A stretch of 64,000 bases of DNA, taken from the NCBI GenBank assembly GCA_024734495.1, contig JALMQS010000225.1, positions 8,683,094 to 8,747,093 of the forward strand. Reading direction: 5' to 3'. Shown piece after piece: positions 20,601 to 31,705 of this stretch (positions are counted from its first letter, which is position 1; each line of letters starts with the position of its first letter). A program made the translations under genes and the position numbers. This stretch comes from Forficula auricularia (taxonomy: Eukaryota; Arthropoda; Insecta; Dermaptera; Forficulidae). Below the pieces are notes generated by a model that had not been told where the DNA came from, ran no database searches, and saw only the letters and a list, made by a program, of their open reading frames with translations.

Positions 20601-21730
20601 AATATTTAATCTTCATTTGTAAAATTTGGCGATCTCACATGGTAGCCAATTAATTGGACTGGATCACTATTTTGGCACCGAGATTAGAATATAACTGTTC
20701 TGTCACATAACGAAAATTATCGATGACAACTCGGATTTAGCCAATGATACTCTCTCGTAATTTCTAAAGAAAATTCTTCTTTTCATGAATGCATGAGTCA
20801 ATCCTGCCTTCTAGATGATGTATCTTTTTGGTTTATTTCTTTTTCATCACTATCATAAAAAATAAATCACTAGAATCAGTACTTCACTCATTCTTTCTAT
20901 ATAAGTGAACATTGTATTAATTTTACATTAATTTTTTACAAAATTTTTTAAATTACATAAATTTTAATTTCCCTCGGGAAATTTCATCTTTACTATCAAT
21001 AAAATAAGCTAGACTCAAACAGAACATTTAATTCAATTTGGATAAGGCTCTTGTTATATTGATATTTCCATGGCAACACCAACTTTATGCCATTCTCCAG
21101 ATAGGGTTGTACCGAAGCTTAGTACAATAACGATTGGATATCCATTTACTTTTAGGATCTTTCCGATTAAGCAAATAGTACTTGAGAGAAATTTAACCAA
21201 TAGAAAGGCTATAATATATTCTTCAATTTATTTTATAATATTATCGTCTTTTAATTAAAATAATAAACGATTTCTTACATCTTATTATTAAATGATCGTA
21301 TTACCATTCTTGTATAAAATATATATTTGATTCTAAGAAATTCTCAAAAACGGACCTTAACGATTTCGATGAAAATCAAGGATTAGGGGGTTTAAAAGGA
21401 AAAAAATGTATAATAATTTGTCTTTTCAATTTCCTTCTTTTATTTAGTTTTTTTTAATTTTAAAGCCTCTAAAAATTTATTACAAATGGTAAATCACTCG
21501 TATCCATAATAAGCATTAATTAAAAGGATAGCAGTGGAACTTGACAAAAATTAATTTATTACAAATATTATTTTAAATTAAAACTAGCAAATTGAATTAA
21601 TTATAGATATTTTCTATTGAAAATAGAGTGGTAGAACTCAATGCTAAATTGAGGAATAGGCAGCCCAAGAATAATAAATACCTCAAATTTCGGATAAAAT
21701 AATTTATTATACGGTAATTTTAATTCTCTT
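20601..21730. other. AT-rich non-coding stretch
   Basis: SINE-body-like text ATTATCGATGACAACTCGGA lies near 20,715. GATTTCGATGAAAATCAAGG near 21,362 resembles a piece near 33,156 (GATTTTGATGAAATTCACGG). No gene recognised. Confidence 0.4.
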
Positions 21731-21732
21731 AA

Positions 21733-21780
21733 ATATCCAGACGATTCGGAGGAACGTTGCTCCTTCTTCAGGTTTTAAAA
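21733..21780 (-). ncRNA. Decayed hammerhead-like motif
   Basis: On the - strand: AAAAC, CTGAAGA, an extra A, stem II GGAG/CTCC, then GAATCGTC instead of GAAACGTC. The A15.1 position is changed to T and stem I no longer pairs well. The neighbourhood (CAACGAAGGAAACTCCGTGC) resembles the body of the element at 33.4 kb, so it is a distant relative. Confidence 0.5.
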
Positions 21781-21930
21781 GATTCAACGAAGGAAACTCC
21801 GTGCACTGGCGGAAATAGAGGGTGTTAGAATACATGGGAGTGTAAATTTTATTTTTATTTCCCTAGTGTGATATAAGCCTACACATTTTACTCCCAAACT
21901 GACTCTCCATCTAGATTTGTTATATTATTA

Positions 21931-22440
21931 TTAACCTTCCAGCGGGCCGCTGTGTAATTCCCCTTGAATTTACGTCATCAAGTTTTCTTCATGTAAATGG
22001 TGTTTTCTTTATATAACTGTTAGAGAATTGCTGTAAGGTTATGAAAAATGATAAATGACAGTACTTTAAAAAAATATATATTTTACTTTCTTAAACAAAT
22101 AACGAAACAATATTAAATATTTCTTCTAGCTCTTTTTGTTTAAGCGGCCTACCAGCCATAATGGAACACATCTAAAACCAAAAAATACATTTAGCTATAA
22201 AAAGAAACGATTAAAATAGTTTGTTTAATATACTTGTACTTTAAGGCGCGTGTCGTAAAATTTACGCTCAACGGAGATTTCCAAATGTCACTGAATAACA
22301 CAAACTTCTAAGCACACCTGTAGTTTAGAAAAAACCCTGACCCTCGAATAGCTTGGAGCTCGATTCTTGAGGCTAAGTGGTAAAAGTGGTGGAAGCGATA
22401 AGGCGCAAATTTTACGAAAACGCGCCCGCTGGAAGGTTAA
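21931..22440. mobile_element. PiggyBac-like MITE (TTAA, GC-rich ends)
   Basis: The left end TTAACCTTCCAGCGGGC and the right end GCCCGCTGGAAGGTTAA are exact inverted repeats of 13 bp inside TTAA. The internal sequence is AT-rich with GTCGTAAAATTTACGC near 22,252. No transposase frame. TTAA plus CC-starting ends is the usual piggyBac-type pattern. Confidence 0.8.
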
Positions 22441-22499
22441 GAAATTGAAAAAAAAAATATTGAAAGCAATTAGCTTAATTCAAATACTTTTAAGCCCGA

Positions 22500-22645
22500 A
22501 TATCAATGGACTTGGCTCTGATTGCTATTTTTGACACTCAGGTTCGATTCCCGAGAGGATGAACACACATCTTCGGACGTGTAATAAAAATTATCCATGA
22601 CAACTCGGATTTATTAGATGAAACTCTCTCGTGATTTCTTTATAA
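22500..22645 (+). mobile_element. tRNA-derived SINE family 3, copy 2
   Basis: B box GGTTCGATTCCCGAGAGG at 22,541-22,558, then GATGAACACACATCTTCGG and the body TTATCCATGACAACTCGGAT with CTCTCGTGATTTC. The A-box part is degenerate. Confidence 0.6.
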
Positions 22646-23158
22646 ATTTAAAGTTTGCTTTTATCAATAATTTGAACTTTAATACACACAATTACCAATC
22701 AGCCCTTCAATAAATTAAATCGCAGATAATTTAGAGAAATTGATTGTTTCGTTTATTAGAGAAAAAACCCCTTTCCTGAATTAAGAGAAGCGATTTTAAT
22801 TTTTATCTTGGTACCCAGATCGGACGTAAATCTGCTTTTACCTCCAGACTGCCGGACAGACTGATATTTATTATCCATAGAATGAGACATTGCCTGCTTT
22901 AGTTTCACAACAAGTCTCCTTTTATAGATGAGAAATTCACGTATCGTTGTTTCAAATCTTCGCATTTAAGTGGCAACACATTGTGAAGGGCGCTTGCAGA
23001 TCGTGCGGCACGAGAGAAGGGAAAAAGTACCAACGATGAACTCAAATTGGATCTCTAAATAAATAAGAAAAAAGTTTCTATTAAAAGAAAGGATATTATT
23101 CAAATTATGTAAAAAAGCACACCATATTAGTTTACATCATACCCGTCACCCCTATATT
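22646..23158. other. Non-coding stretch
   Basis: Nothing recognised. The short frame on the - strand (22,756-22,965) has no domain. Weak GC enrichment occurs near 22,985-23,010. Confidence 0.35.
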
Positions 23159-23818
23159 TATACAGGGTGGGGCATAAAGATCTACCACATTTTGAAGAGA
23201 TATAAAAATTGAAAAAATTTGGCTTGAAAAAACTGAATATATTTTTGAAAAGAACACAAAATACATTTTTAAAATGTGTTTTAAACATTATCAGAAAAAA
23301 AGGGGAGGGGGGGGGTTAAAAATGAAAATTTTAGCCCTTTGGACCAAACTCAACCAAATTTTGTATACATATTCAATGGGCCCCAAAAAGGCTAGACATG
23401 CAAAAAGTAACCACCCAAAATGCGGGGAAGGGTCAATAATGAAAATTCTATCGCTCTTGACCAAATTCAACCAAATTTTGTATCCATGTTCTGTGGACCC
23501 CCACTAGGCTAGAAATGCAAAAACTAACCAAATATTGTATACCCCCATTACACATTGAGAAAACTTGATTAGTTTTTGCATTTCTAGCCTTCTGGTGGTC
23601 TACAGAATGTTATACACAATTTGGTTGAGTTTCATCGAAAGGGCTAGAATTTCCATTTTGACCCCCCCCTTTTTCGTCTGATATCATGTTTAAAACATAT
23701 TAAAAAATAATTTATTATATGTTCTTTTCAAAAATAAATTCAGTTATTTTCTAGTTAACATTTTTTCTTTTTTTATACATCTTCAAAATCTGGACATCTT
23801 TATGCTTCACCCTGTATA
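23159..23818. mobile_element. Mariner-like fold-back MITE
   Basis: Ends TACAGGGTGGGGCATAAAGA and, inverted from the right, TACAGGGTGAAGCATAAAGA, flanked by TA. Arms remain complementary inwards (TTTTGAAGAGATATA against TATACATCTTCAAAA). Inner part has repeats of CCAAATTTTGTATACAT and GCTAGAAATGCAAAAACTAA. The same inner motif appears inverted and duplicated at 47,120-47,345. No transposase. Confidence 0.8.
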
Positions 23819-24037
23819 ATAATATGGTTTCCGTTAACTACTTAGCAAAAAATATATGTATTAATCTAAATATTGTATTAGTGAAATTTGAGGAAAAAAT
23901 AAAAAAATAAAATAAATAAAAATTATTGCTTGAAATTGCATTAATATGTATAGACTTCAAAATTAGGTATTTGATTGAAATAAAATTCTTCTTAATTGCA
24001 AAAATTTCTCTTTATTACTCAGATAATCAAAATCGTC

Positions 24038-24081
24038 GAAACATGTTCCGGCTAATACTCTCAGTCATCCTCAGTCTACAT
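24038..24081 (-). ncRNA. Decayed hammerhead-like motif
   Basis: The - strand reads GA, CTGAGGA, a long stem II region with TATTAGCC, GGAACATGTT. It aligns with the copy at 11,327 (CTGATGA...TATCTGCCGAAACATGTC). GAAAC has become GGAAC and stem II has lost pairs, so activity is unlikely. Confidence 0.45.
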
Positions 24082-24096
24082 CAGTGTTTCTCAACC

Positions 24097-25441
24097 TTTT
24101 TTTTTTATTTAAATTATACATTATCAATCCAGTCAGATGACCGTTTTATGATTTTACTATAATAAAGTATATAACATTCAGGAAGCATGTCATCTCATTG
24201 ATGACATTGCAAATGTCTAACACTATCCGCAATTCACTGGGGTCATTTTAAAGTTTCTCATTGGGACAAGTCAGTTGGCTTGGTCCTTTTCAATCTTCTC
24301 AGCTGTCCGACGGTGCTGAGTAGTCGAACAGCTTCGGGATTATAGTGATTTGCCAGTCGCAATTTATGATTTCTGGCTGCTTTAGTTATTTCCTCTTGTA
24401 CAGTAGTAATGTGGAGATCCTTCCTGATGTCTCCGTTCCTGATGTACCAGCGGGCATCGACGATATCTCGCAGAGTATTGTTTTGAAAAGTTTGAATCAT
24501 CCTGATATTTGATTCTTTGCTACAGCCCCAGAGCTGTATACCATAGATCCAGACTGGTCTTATGATTTGTCTATACACAATAATTTTGTTATATATGGAC
24601 AGTTTGGATCTCCGTCCTATCATCCAGTATAACTTTCTTTTAATTATTTTTAATTGTTTGACTTTTGTCAGGATATGCTCCTTCCAGCGGAGCTTAGCAT
24701 CGAGAGTCATGCCAAGATATTTTGCAGTATTAGCATATGGTATTAGCTGATGATTTAGGGTAATTGGTAGTGGGGACTCCTGTCTATTCGTAAAATTGAT
24801 ATGCTGCGATTTGACTTCATTAAACTTGATTCGCCACCGTTTAGCCCAGGTCGAGATCTCATTAACAGCGCGTTGGAGTTTGTCAGTAGCATGTTGTGTG
24901 TTTATTCCAGTCGCCAAGATTGCAGTATCGTCAGCATAGGTGGCTATCTTTGTGCCTTGACTTTGAGGAATATCTGCAGTGTAGAGAAGATACAGAGTCG
25001 GTCCCAGAACACTGCCCTGCGGAACGCCGGCTTCAATCTTCCTAAAAGTGGAATATGCGTCATCATAGCGAACACGAAAGCATCGGTCTGAAATGTATGA
25101 TTCCAATAACAAACTGAATGACTTGGGTAGGAACTTGCGAAGCTTGAACTTAAGTCCTCTATGCCATACTCTATCAAAGGCCTGTGCGACATCCAAAAAG
25201 ATGGCTGAACATACCTTTTTATTTTCTAAGGCCTCTTCAATATCCCAGGTTATTCGGTGCACTTGATCTATTGTGGAATGTTTATGACGAAATCCAAACT
25301 GATGGTTAGGGATAAGTCGTTTGTCTTCGATTATGGAATTTAACCTCCTCAAAATAAGTTTCTCATAAACCTTAGATAAAACCGGTAGTAGAGAAATTGG
25401 TCTGTAAGATGCAGCTTCTTCTGGTGGTTTGCCAGGTTTTG
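24097..25441 (-). mobile_element. Jockey-type LINE, 5'-truncated, with 11-bp TSD
   Basis: An identical 11-bp sequence, GTTTCTCAACC, lies at 24,086-24,096 and 25,442-25,452. A poly-A tail (T run from 24,097) lies at the 3' side. Between them are a roughly 160-bp 3' untranslated part and an open reverse-transcriptase frame. The element is truncated inside the reverse transcriptase, as is usual for LINE insertions. It inserted beside the hammerhead relic at 24,038-24,081. Confidence 0.85.
24258..25441 (-). CDS. Partial jockey-type LINE reverse transcriptase
   Basis: About 394 codons run open to the stop at 24,258. Motifs in order are SYRPISLLPVLSKVYEKLI (finger), GFRHKHSTIDQ, AIFLDVAQAFDRVWH (first catalytic Asp), AGVPQGSVLGPTLYLLY, TYADDTAIL (YADD catalytic pair), KTKYLG-like AKYLGMTLD and the thumb region WKEHI. 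A C-terminal part reads RPVWIYGIQLWGC. These are characteristic of the jockey clade. The endonuclease and ORF1 are absent. The longer frame that starts at 25,643 runs into flanking DNA and its first 65 or so residues are not LINE. The uninterrupted frame suggests a fairly recent insertion, though the copy cannot move by itself. Confidence 0.9.
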
Positions 25442-25452
25442 GTTTCTCAACC

Positions 25453-25914
25453 TGCAAGAGACTTTTTAACAAATGATTAAAATTGCATGGGTTTTGTAAC
25501 TTTGAAATAGTATTTGCAATTATTTTAATTTTAATAATAATCGAAAGTTCAAATTTTACATACAAGAAGGTGATATGTAAAAAAACATTGGAGAAAAGTA
25601 AAAAAACAATTTTCATGAAAACAGAGAGATTACAGGGAACCACCTATATAAAAAAATCTTACAAAATATAATATTACATAATGTTAATTTTTCTAATTAA
25701 GAGAAATTTTATTTTATTTTACTTCGAGACCTTCACATCTATCTTTCTCGAGCTTCAAATACCTACCTCATTTTGGAAGTTTATATATTTAAACAAAAAA
25801 TTTTCAAATTGTCTGATAGAAATAGGTTTTAAATTTCTTAGAAATTCACAAGAGGTATTAGATCCAAGACGAAATGCATTAATTTTAATTATATTGAGAA
25901 GGGTTGTTTTTATC
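25453..25914. other. AT-rich non-coding stretch
   Basis: Nothing recognised besides the flank of the LINE. Overlapping short frames on both strands show no domains. Confidence 0.35.
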
Positions 25915-25982
25915 TCCTCGGGAATCGACCCGAGGGCCAAATGTAGCAATCCGGACTATTTGGCTACTCTGTGAGAAGAACC
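25915..25982 (-). mobile_element. SINE family 3 head fragment
   Basis: The - strand reads CACAGAGTAGCCAAATAGTC, then CTCGGGTCGATTCCCGAGGA. It has the same box spacing and surrounding text as the copies at 20,500 and 22,541. Confidence 0.5.
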
Positions 25983-26009
25983 TTTTTGAAAATGTATATC
26001 TCGCTATAG

Positions 26010-26171
26010 TGGTAAACCGCGATTGGAATTAAGTGTACACTGTCTTTGGAATTATGTGAAATTATTTCGCAATTCATTAGATAATGCCTCTTCATCTATT
26101 GTCTTTTTATCGGAAATGAAAGTGGAAGCGGAAGTAAGTGTACACGATATTAGGGTCACGGTTCACCCTTC
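26010..26171 (-). mobile_element. 8-bp-TSD MITE (GGGGTGAACCGCG family), copy 1, decayed
   Basis: Inverted ends GTAAACCGCGATTGGAATTA and GGTCACGGTTCACCC, with inner GTGTACAC at both sides. Flanks CGCTATAG (26,002-26,009) and GGCTATAG (26,172-26,179) match at 7 of 8. The orientation is opposite to the copies at 38.8, 39.0, 40.2, 41.1 and 55.5 kb. Confidence 0.75.
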
Positions 26172-26179
26172 GGCTATAG

Positions 26180-27230
26180 GTATAATAAATTCAATAAATA
26201 CAAATACATTTTTATTTTTAAATTATTTACTTTTAGGTTATTTGAATTTTTTCTATGAGATCGATGTATTTTCCGACATTTAAGATTTGAATTAATTTAA
26301 TTATTTGGCTTTTTTATAGTTGGAAAATATTTAATGGCTGGAATTTATTTCTAAGGGTAGGGGAGAAGGGTTCGATCTGATTTACATGAAAAAAACGAAC
26401 GAAGCCTTTCGATTTTGATGATAAAATTGAATCACTCGGCAATCAAACGAAACACTCTTTTATTACAATTTCCATACATATGAAATAGAAACGAAGTGTG
26501 TTGAAAAACAAAGAGGCAAAAAAATAAATAAAAAATATAAAAGCAAAAAGAAAAAGTACCAAGGATATTTGATTTTTTATTATAATAAGACATTTTCTTT
26601 CTTTTTTTTTACAATAGGCCTCGGATATTGAATCCAAAGCATAGATAACAATTGAATTGAAAAACGATTCAAAAACATGCTCCCAAACTGGCTACAAATT
26701 GTCAAAAGAGCGCATTTTTAAAGACAAATTTTATTAATTTATTATAACTTTTTAAGAGATAATCAATGAGAGTTTCTCAGGTTGATCATAATATGAACAT
26801 TAAGGGTGGTCCTTATTTTTGATATTTTCGAATTTTTACGCTGAAAGAGGCAAATATGTTTCGAAATAAATAAAAAAAAAAAAAAAAAAAAAAACCCAAG
26901 TTTCAAGTCTCTAGCTCAATTTTAACCTGTTTCGCACAGCGATGCAAGTTTCCCATCTAAATAACATGGGGTTTTTGGCATTAAACGATCAATTTTTTAT
27001 TCCTGCCAAAGTAATGGTTCAAAAAATTTGAATCTTTCTAGAATTTATCCTTATAATAGTAGCTATCCCTTAGAATTTTTGGAGATTTTTAGCTATTAAA
27101 TATTTTGGCTTCTTCCTGGATCTATGATCAAGTTTTGTTTTTACCCTGGGCAGGTTGCTAACCTTATCCGAGAAACCTCCTCCTTTTTCAACATGGGCTT
27201 GGGACCGACTTCGGCTTCCTTTGTTATTCA
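26180..27230. other. AT-rich non-coding stretch
   Basis: A poly-A run at about 26,873-26,894 and a (T)n patch near 26,600. No gene or repeat identified. Confidence 0.4.
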
Positions 27231-27239
27231 ATATTGTAA

Positions 27240-27850
27240 TGAACTAGTTAATTAAAGACATAAAACCTATGGCAAGATACTCAATGGGCGATGAAAATAT
27301 AAACATTGTGTGCTACTCAGACGACGCACCTTTGGTTGAGGAAACGAAGATGATGTTCAACGCCTCCTCTATAAATTTTCGCTCTCTTGTGATAAATTTG
27401 ATTTAAGAGTATCACCGAAGAAAACGAAATCCCTCACCATCTCTAAAGAAAATCAGTGCAAATTACAACTCTACAACAACATCATAGAGCAAGTAATGTC
27501 CTTCCCGTACTTTGGAATTCAAATAACAAGTGAAAAAATATCACTTTAGAAGTTGGACAACAGGCCCTTAAGGCATCCAGAATATTGGGATGTCTTAATG
27601 ATACCGTGTGGATCCAATAAATTTTTAAGAATAGAACCCAAGGTACGCATATACAAAAACGTACTACGCCCAATATTGACCTATGGAGCTGAAACAAGAT
27701 CTGACACTGCTAAAACCAGTCAAATATTGGAAACTACTGAAATGAAATTTTTTTAATTTATTTCGAACCATATGAAACTCTGCCAGCGTAATCATTCGAA
27801 AATACTCAAAATAAGGACCAGCTTAATGAACATAACATCTCTCATATATA
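27240..27850 (+). pseudogene. RTE/R1-like LINE reverse-transcriptase relic
   Basis: The frame MARYSMGDENINIVCYSDDA carries a YSDD catalytic box. Then, across frameshifts, LRVSPKKTKSLTISKEN, FPYFGIQITSEKI, ALKASRILGCLND and KVRIYKNVLRPILTYGAETR can be read, ending with SQILETTEMKF and RTSLMNIT. The block KVRIYK...LRP..TYGAE.R is typical of RTE-like reverse transcriptases. At least three frameshifts or stops inactivate it. The 5' part is missing. The composite fold-back repeat at 27,866 follows directly. Confidence 0.8.
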
Positions 27851-27865
27851 TATCTATATAAATAA

Positions 27866-28607
27866 AAAACATAATTTTTAAGAAAAAAATAAAAACCGAC
27901 TTCAAAAAATTAAATGCAACAAATAAAATACACTAAAAGGTATAAAATAATTATTATCTTATTTAGTTACAACTAAACGACGAAATATTAACATGAAATT
28001 ACTTTTTGAAGTCGGTACCAAACAAACTATAACTATAAGCGAGCGTACCCGCCAAACGTACTAAGTAAGATCCGTCGAGTACGATTCATAAAAGGTACAA
28101 TATGTTTGGCACCAACTTCAAAAAGTAATTTCATGTTAATATTTCGTCGTTTAGTTGTAACTAAATAAGATAATAATTATTTTATACCTTTTAGTGTATT
28201 TTATTTGTTGCATTTAATTTTTTGAAGTCGGTTTTTATTTTTTTCTTAAAAATTATTTTTATTTTTCTCTTTTTAGTGATGTTATTAATAGTGATCATAT
28301 CATCAGAACTTGACCAAATTAATATGACACCATCCCTAAGATACCCCTTTCGGATAAAAAAAGAACCATCGAAATCGGTTCATAAACAAAGAGGTTAGGT
28401 CTAAACAAACCTAATAACCTATAAAACCTATAAAAAAAAACCGAAAAAATGGGACCAATCGGAAGCTAGACTGGACCCAATGCAAAAAAAATTTTCAAAA
28501 TCGGTTGACAATTGGCGGAGATATGAGGTAACATAGGCACAAAAAAAAAAAAAAAAAAAAAATTCAGTCGAATAGAGAACCTCCTCCTTTTTTGAAGTCG
28601 GTTAATT
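27866..28607 (+). repeat. Composite fold-back repeat, copy 2 of 3
   Basis: The palindrome (about 27,866-28,266) is followed by the roughly 340-bp flank ending in TTTTTTGAAGTCGGTTAA. The flank contains ACCAAATTAATATGACACC and GAACCATCGAAATCGG, and a poly-A run at 28,541-28,562. Same order as copy 3, opposite to copy 1. Confidence 0.75.
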
Positions 28608-28700
28608 AAGGTTACTATATGTACAACCGAAGTATGTTCTATTTTATTCGTGGGAATTTTTTTCCCTATCCTTGGGCTGCCTTCCATCATTTATTATTTA

Positions 28701-29370
28701 TTTAGGTAGTTGTTTCGCGACAATACTAGTAAACAGTTATTGCTAGAATATATAGAACAGACAATAAGGATTCATAATTCATAAGCCCAAAACTTTTTGC
28801 TGTTTATATACCACTACTAGCCAATCCCGTGCTCGTTTGACAAATCTGGCAACATTGTCCGAGCTAAAATATTTTTATCATAGAAATTACAGATAAAATA
28901 CATTATAAAGGTCGATTTATTAAACAAAAAGTTCTTAATAAACAATTAAAAGCTGTTGCGACAATGGCTGAACCGAAAAAACGTCAAAAAAGTACTAAAG
29001 TTAATCCACTTTTTAGGTTAAATATATACGTTGTTGCCAGCTTGTTTTTAGTGTAAAATTCTCAGAAACTGTGTTGTAACTGAATTAAAATTTTCTTAAA
29101 AATGTATTAGTTATTGTTTAATGTTGGTTTAGTTTTTTATAAAAATGATAAAAAGAGTTTCTTAATTATAATTAAATATGTATGTAAACTATCCCGTATA
29201 GTACAATGTATGAGTCTGAAAAACTCTATCTTTGGAATTTAATATCTCCGGAACTATATTGTTCATCAATTTCGTTTTGCCACCAATCGATGCAGAAGTA
29301 TTTAAATAATAATTTGTCTAAATTTCAAAAAAATTATAATAAAACCCATATGGTGAAACAACTACCTTAA
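28701..29370. mobile_element. TTAA-flanked non-autonomous element, copy 2
   Basis: Ends TTTAGGTAGTTGTTTC and GAAACAACTACCTTAA; one flanking TTAA is mutated to TTTA. Near-identical along its length to 9,304-10,003 apart from small indels. In this copy the inverted ends are 12 or more bases long. Confidence 0.75.
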
Positions 29371-30099
29371 ACTCGATTAATTATTAAAATAACTTTATAC
29401 ATAATTAGGATACGATTTATGCTTGTTCATTATAATATGTATTCATTTCTTAAATCTATTTTTTTTCATGAAATCAACTTGTGTTTTAATATAATTAAAT
29501 TATGAACAAAAATTTGTTGAAAAGAGAGAGAGAAAGACGATTTTATCCAAACACCAAACAAAGTTACAGCGGATGAAGGAGAAGTAAAGCAACTGAGAGC
29601 CAGGCAGTGAAAGAAGGGAAGGTTTTTAATTCGGAATATTGTTGTTTTTATTTGGGGATCTCTCCTGATGTTGTTCTTGGGTTTATTTGAATGAGGGAAA
29701 GTTTTAAAGTGACTTAAGAAGCAAGTCAAGTGACTGGACTTGTTGTAAAGTATACGCATTAAACTTTAGCAAAGGCCAAAATGGAAGATTCTTGTTTTAA
29801 TGAAATTATGAGTGACACGCGCCCAGGTCAAAGGGGACGGGTGGGGGCGATGTTTTCAATTTACTACAATCTATACTTAAACTCCTACCACTTGAATTAT
29901 AGACTACCATAAACGAAAATTTATTTATTATTTACAAACAACACATCAGCTTCGGACGGTGGTTTTTGTCTTCTTAAGAGTTAATGTAATATGATCCTCG
30001 CTGTTTTTTTTCAAATATATTAATACTTCACTTGCCAAATCGATCAACTCCATAAAACAAAAATTGGAGAAATGCGATGAAATAATGTACATTATTACT
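29371..30099. other. Non-coding stretch
   Basis: A 97-residue frame on the - strand (29,466-29,759) has no recognised domain, and no splice or promoter context was identified. No gene called. Confidence 0.35.
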
Positions 30100-30568
30100 A
30101 GGGCTCGGATTTCGCCCTATTTGCCTTTTTTAATTATGGCTTATAATATCTATGCGTTTCATGAAATTCCTAATAAAATATGAGACTTGAAGGAGACAAT
30201 AAAAGAGTGTGTCTTCTGCTGGAATTATAAATACTATAGTAACTATAGTCTCGTTATAAATAAATAAAATTTATAATCCTGCAGAAGACGCACTCTTTTA
30301 TTGTCTCCTTCAATATATAAAAATTCTGCTACTCTCGGCAAAAACTTTCAATTTAAAATATGAAACATTTGTTAGTGCCTATAATGCCTATTTTGCTCTA
30401 TTCTGGGTGTTAGTGGCTATTTAATTTATAAATGCCTTTTTAGTGCCTATTTTAGATAAAATAGGCAATGTCCATTTTATACTATCTTCTAAATTTTTTT
30501 TTGAATTATTAAGAAAATATTCCGAAAAAATTATTTATCGAGCCGCTAGGCGGTTGACTAGGACAGCC
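30100..30568. repeat. Unclassified repeat with TGCCTATTTT motifs
   Basis: GGGCTCGGATTTCGCCCTAT at 30,102 and repeated GTGCCTATAATGCCTATTTT, TTAGTGGCTATTTA and AGTGCCTATTTTAG form one old element, probably a non-autonomous DNA transposon. The hammerhead element at 30,187-30,353 is nested in it. Its right limit is hidden by the composite repeat at 30,569. Confidence 0.45.
30174..30366. mobile_element. Hammerhead element C, copy 2, internally deleted, 13-bp TSD
   Basis: The insertion 30,187-30,353 is flanked by TAAAATATGAGAC (30,174-30,186) and TAAAATATGAAAC (30,354-30,366), 12 of 13 identical. It keeps the outer arms GGAGACAATAAAAGAG / CTCTTTTATTGTCTCC and the 40-nt one-sided tail with CTGCTACTCTCGGCA. 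Both ribozymes are gone; only CTATAGTCTCGTTATAA, the cleavage site and 3' stem I strand, remains. Confidence 0.8.
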
Positions 30569-31308
30569 AAAAATAAAACCGACTTCAAAAAACTTAAATG
30601 CAACAAATAAAATAATAATAACTTAAAAATAAAATAAAATCCACTAAAAGGTATAAAATAATTATCTTATTTAGTTACAACTAAACGACGAAATATTAAC
30701 ATGAAATTACTTTTTGAAGTCGGTGCCAAACAAACTATACCTATAAGCGAGCGTACCCGCCAAACGTACTAAGTAAGATTCGTCAAGTGCGATTCATAAA
30801 ATGTATATGTTTAGGCACCGACTTCAAAAAGTAATTTCATGTTAATATTTTGTCGTTTAGCTGTAACTAAATAAGATAATTATTTTATACCTTTTAGTTG
30901 ATTTTATTTTATTTTTAATTTATTATTATTTTATTTGTTGCATTTAAGTTTTTTGAAGTCGGTTTTATTTTTTTTTTATATAATTTTTTTTTCTCTTTTT
31001 AGTGATGTTATTAATATTTCGTCGTTGATCATATCATCAGAACTTGACCAAATTAATATGACACCATCCCTAAGATACCCCCTTTCCAATAAAAAAGAAT
31101 CATCGAAATCGGTTCATAAACAAAGAAGTTAGGCCTGAACAAACCTAACAAAAAAGGTCTAATACCAAAACGGGACCAATCGGAAGGTAGACTGAACCCA
31201 ATGCAATTTTTTTTTCAAAATCGGTTCACAATTGGCGGAGATATGGTAACATAGACACAAAAAAAATTCAGTCGAATAGAGAACCTCCTTCTTTTTTGAA
31301 GTCGGTTA
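30569..31308 (+). repeat. Composite fold-back repeat, copy 3 of 3
   Basis: The palindrome (about 30,569-30,975) is followed by the roughly 335-bp flank ending TTTTTTGAAGTCGGTTAA. Arms of this copy carry an extra AATAATAATAAC insertion and its mirror, so both arms share it. A possible AAAAAT duplication flanks the unit. Confidence 0.75.
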
Positions 31309-31705
31309 AAAAATCGAAAAGTGGACCACATTTAATAGATTGTTCCGAACTTGAAGCAACAAATAGTTCAACAATTGCTAGAGCAATTCAAAAATTATTA
31401 CGAAACTTTCAATTTCTTTGTCTCCTAAAAATATTATGTATTGTCCTTTTCTTAATGGGAATTTGCATTATACTTGTACAGGTATCCTGTGGCCTTCAGA
31501 AAATAATGATGAAAAAAGGCGAATTTTTTCGTGACATTATTTATGAACGAGCTTTTCGTGCGTGCCTTCGGCACGCCCTTGAAGCTCGGCCCTCCGGGCT
31601 GGTGCCCTGGCGATCAGCGTCTCGGTCCAAAATTTTTATTCCTCTTAAAAAACCACACTCCAAATGTATACCGGTAAACTACCGAAAACACATCGTCTCT
31701 TAAAA
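31309..31705 (+). other. Open frame of unknown origin, probably a coding relic
   Basis: After the fold-back repeat the + frame continues PHLIDCSELEATNSSTIARA, then IQKLLRNFQFLCLLK, up to a stop at 31,701. The first 50 residues look coding-like; the later part is low-complexity and includes GC-rich hairpins (GTGCGTGCCTTCGGCACGCC near 31,559). I do not recognise the family. It may be a transposon coding relic interrupted by the fold-back element. Confidence 0.3.

Noticed and set aside
24082..24096. CAGTGTTTCTCAACC, which looks like the terminal repeat of a hAT element
   Set aside because: The same GTTTCTCAACC occurs on the far side of the jockey LINE at 25,442-25,452, so it is better explained as the LINE's target-site duplication. 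No matching inverted hAT end was found.
24258..25643. The full 461-residue frame as one protein
   Set aside because: The LINE ends at 25,441; the first 65 or so residues are read from flanking AT-rich DNA and the duplicated target.
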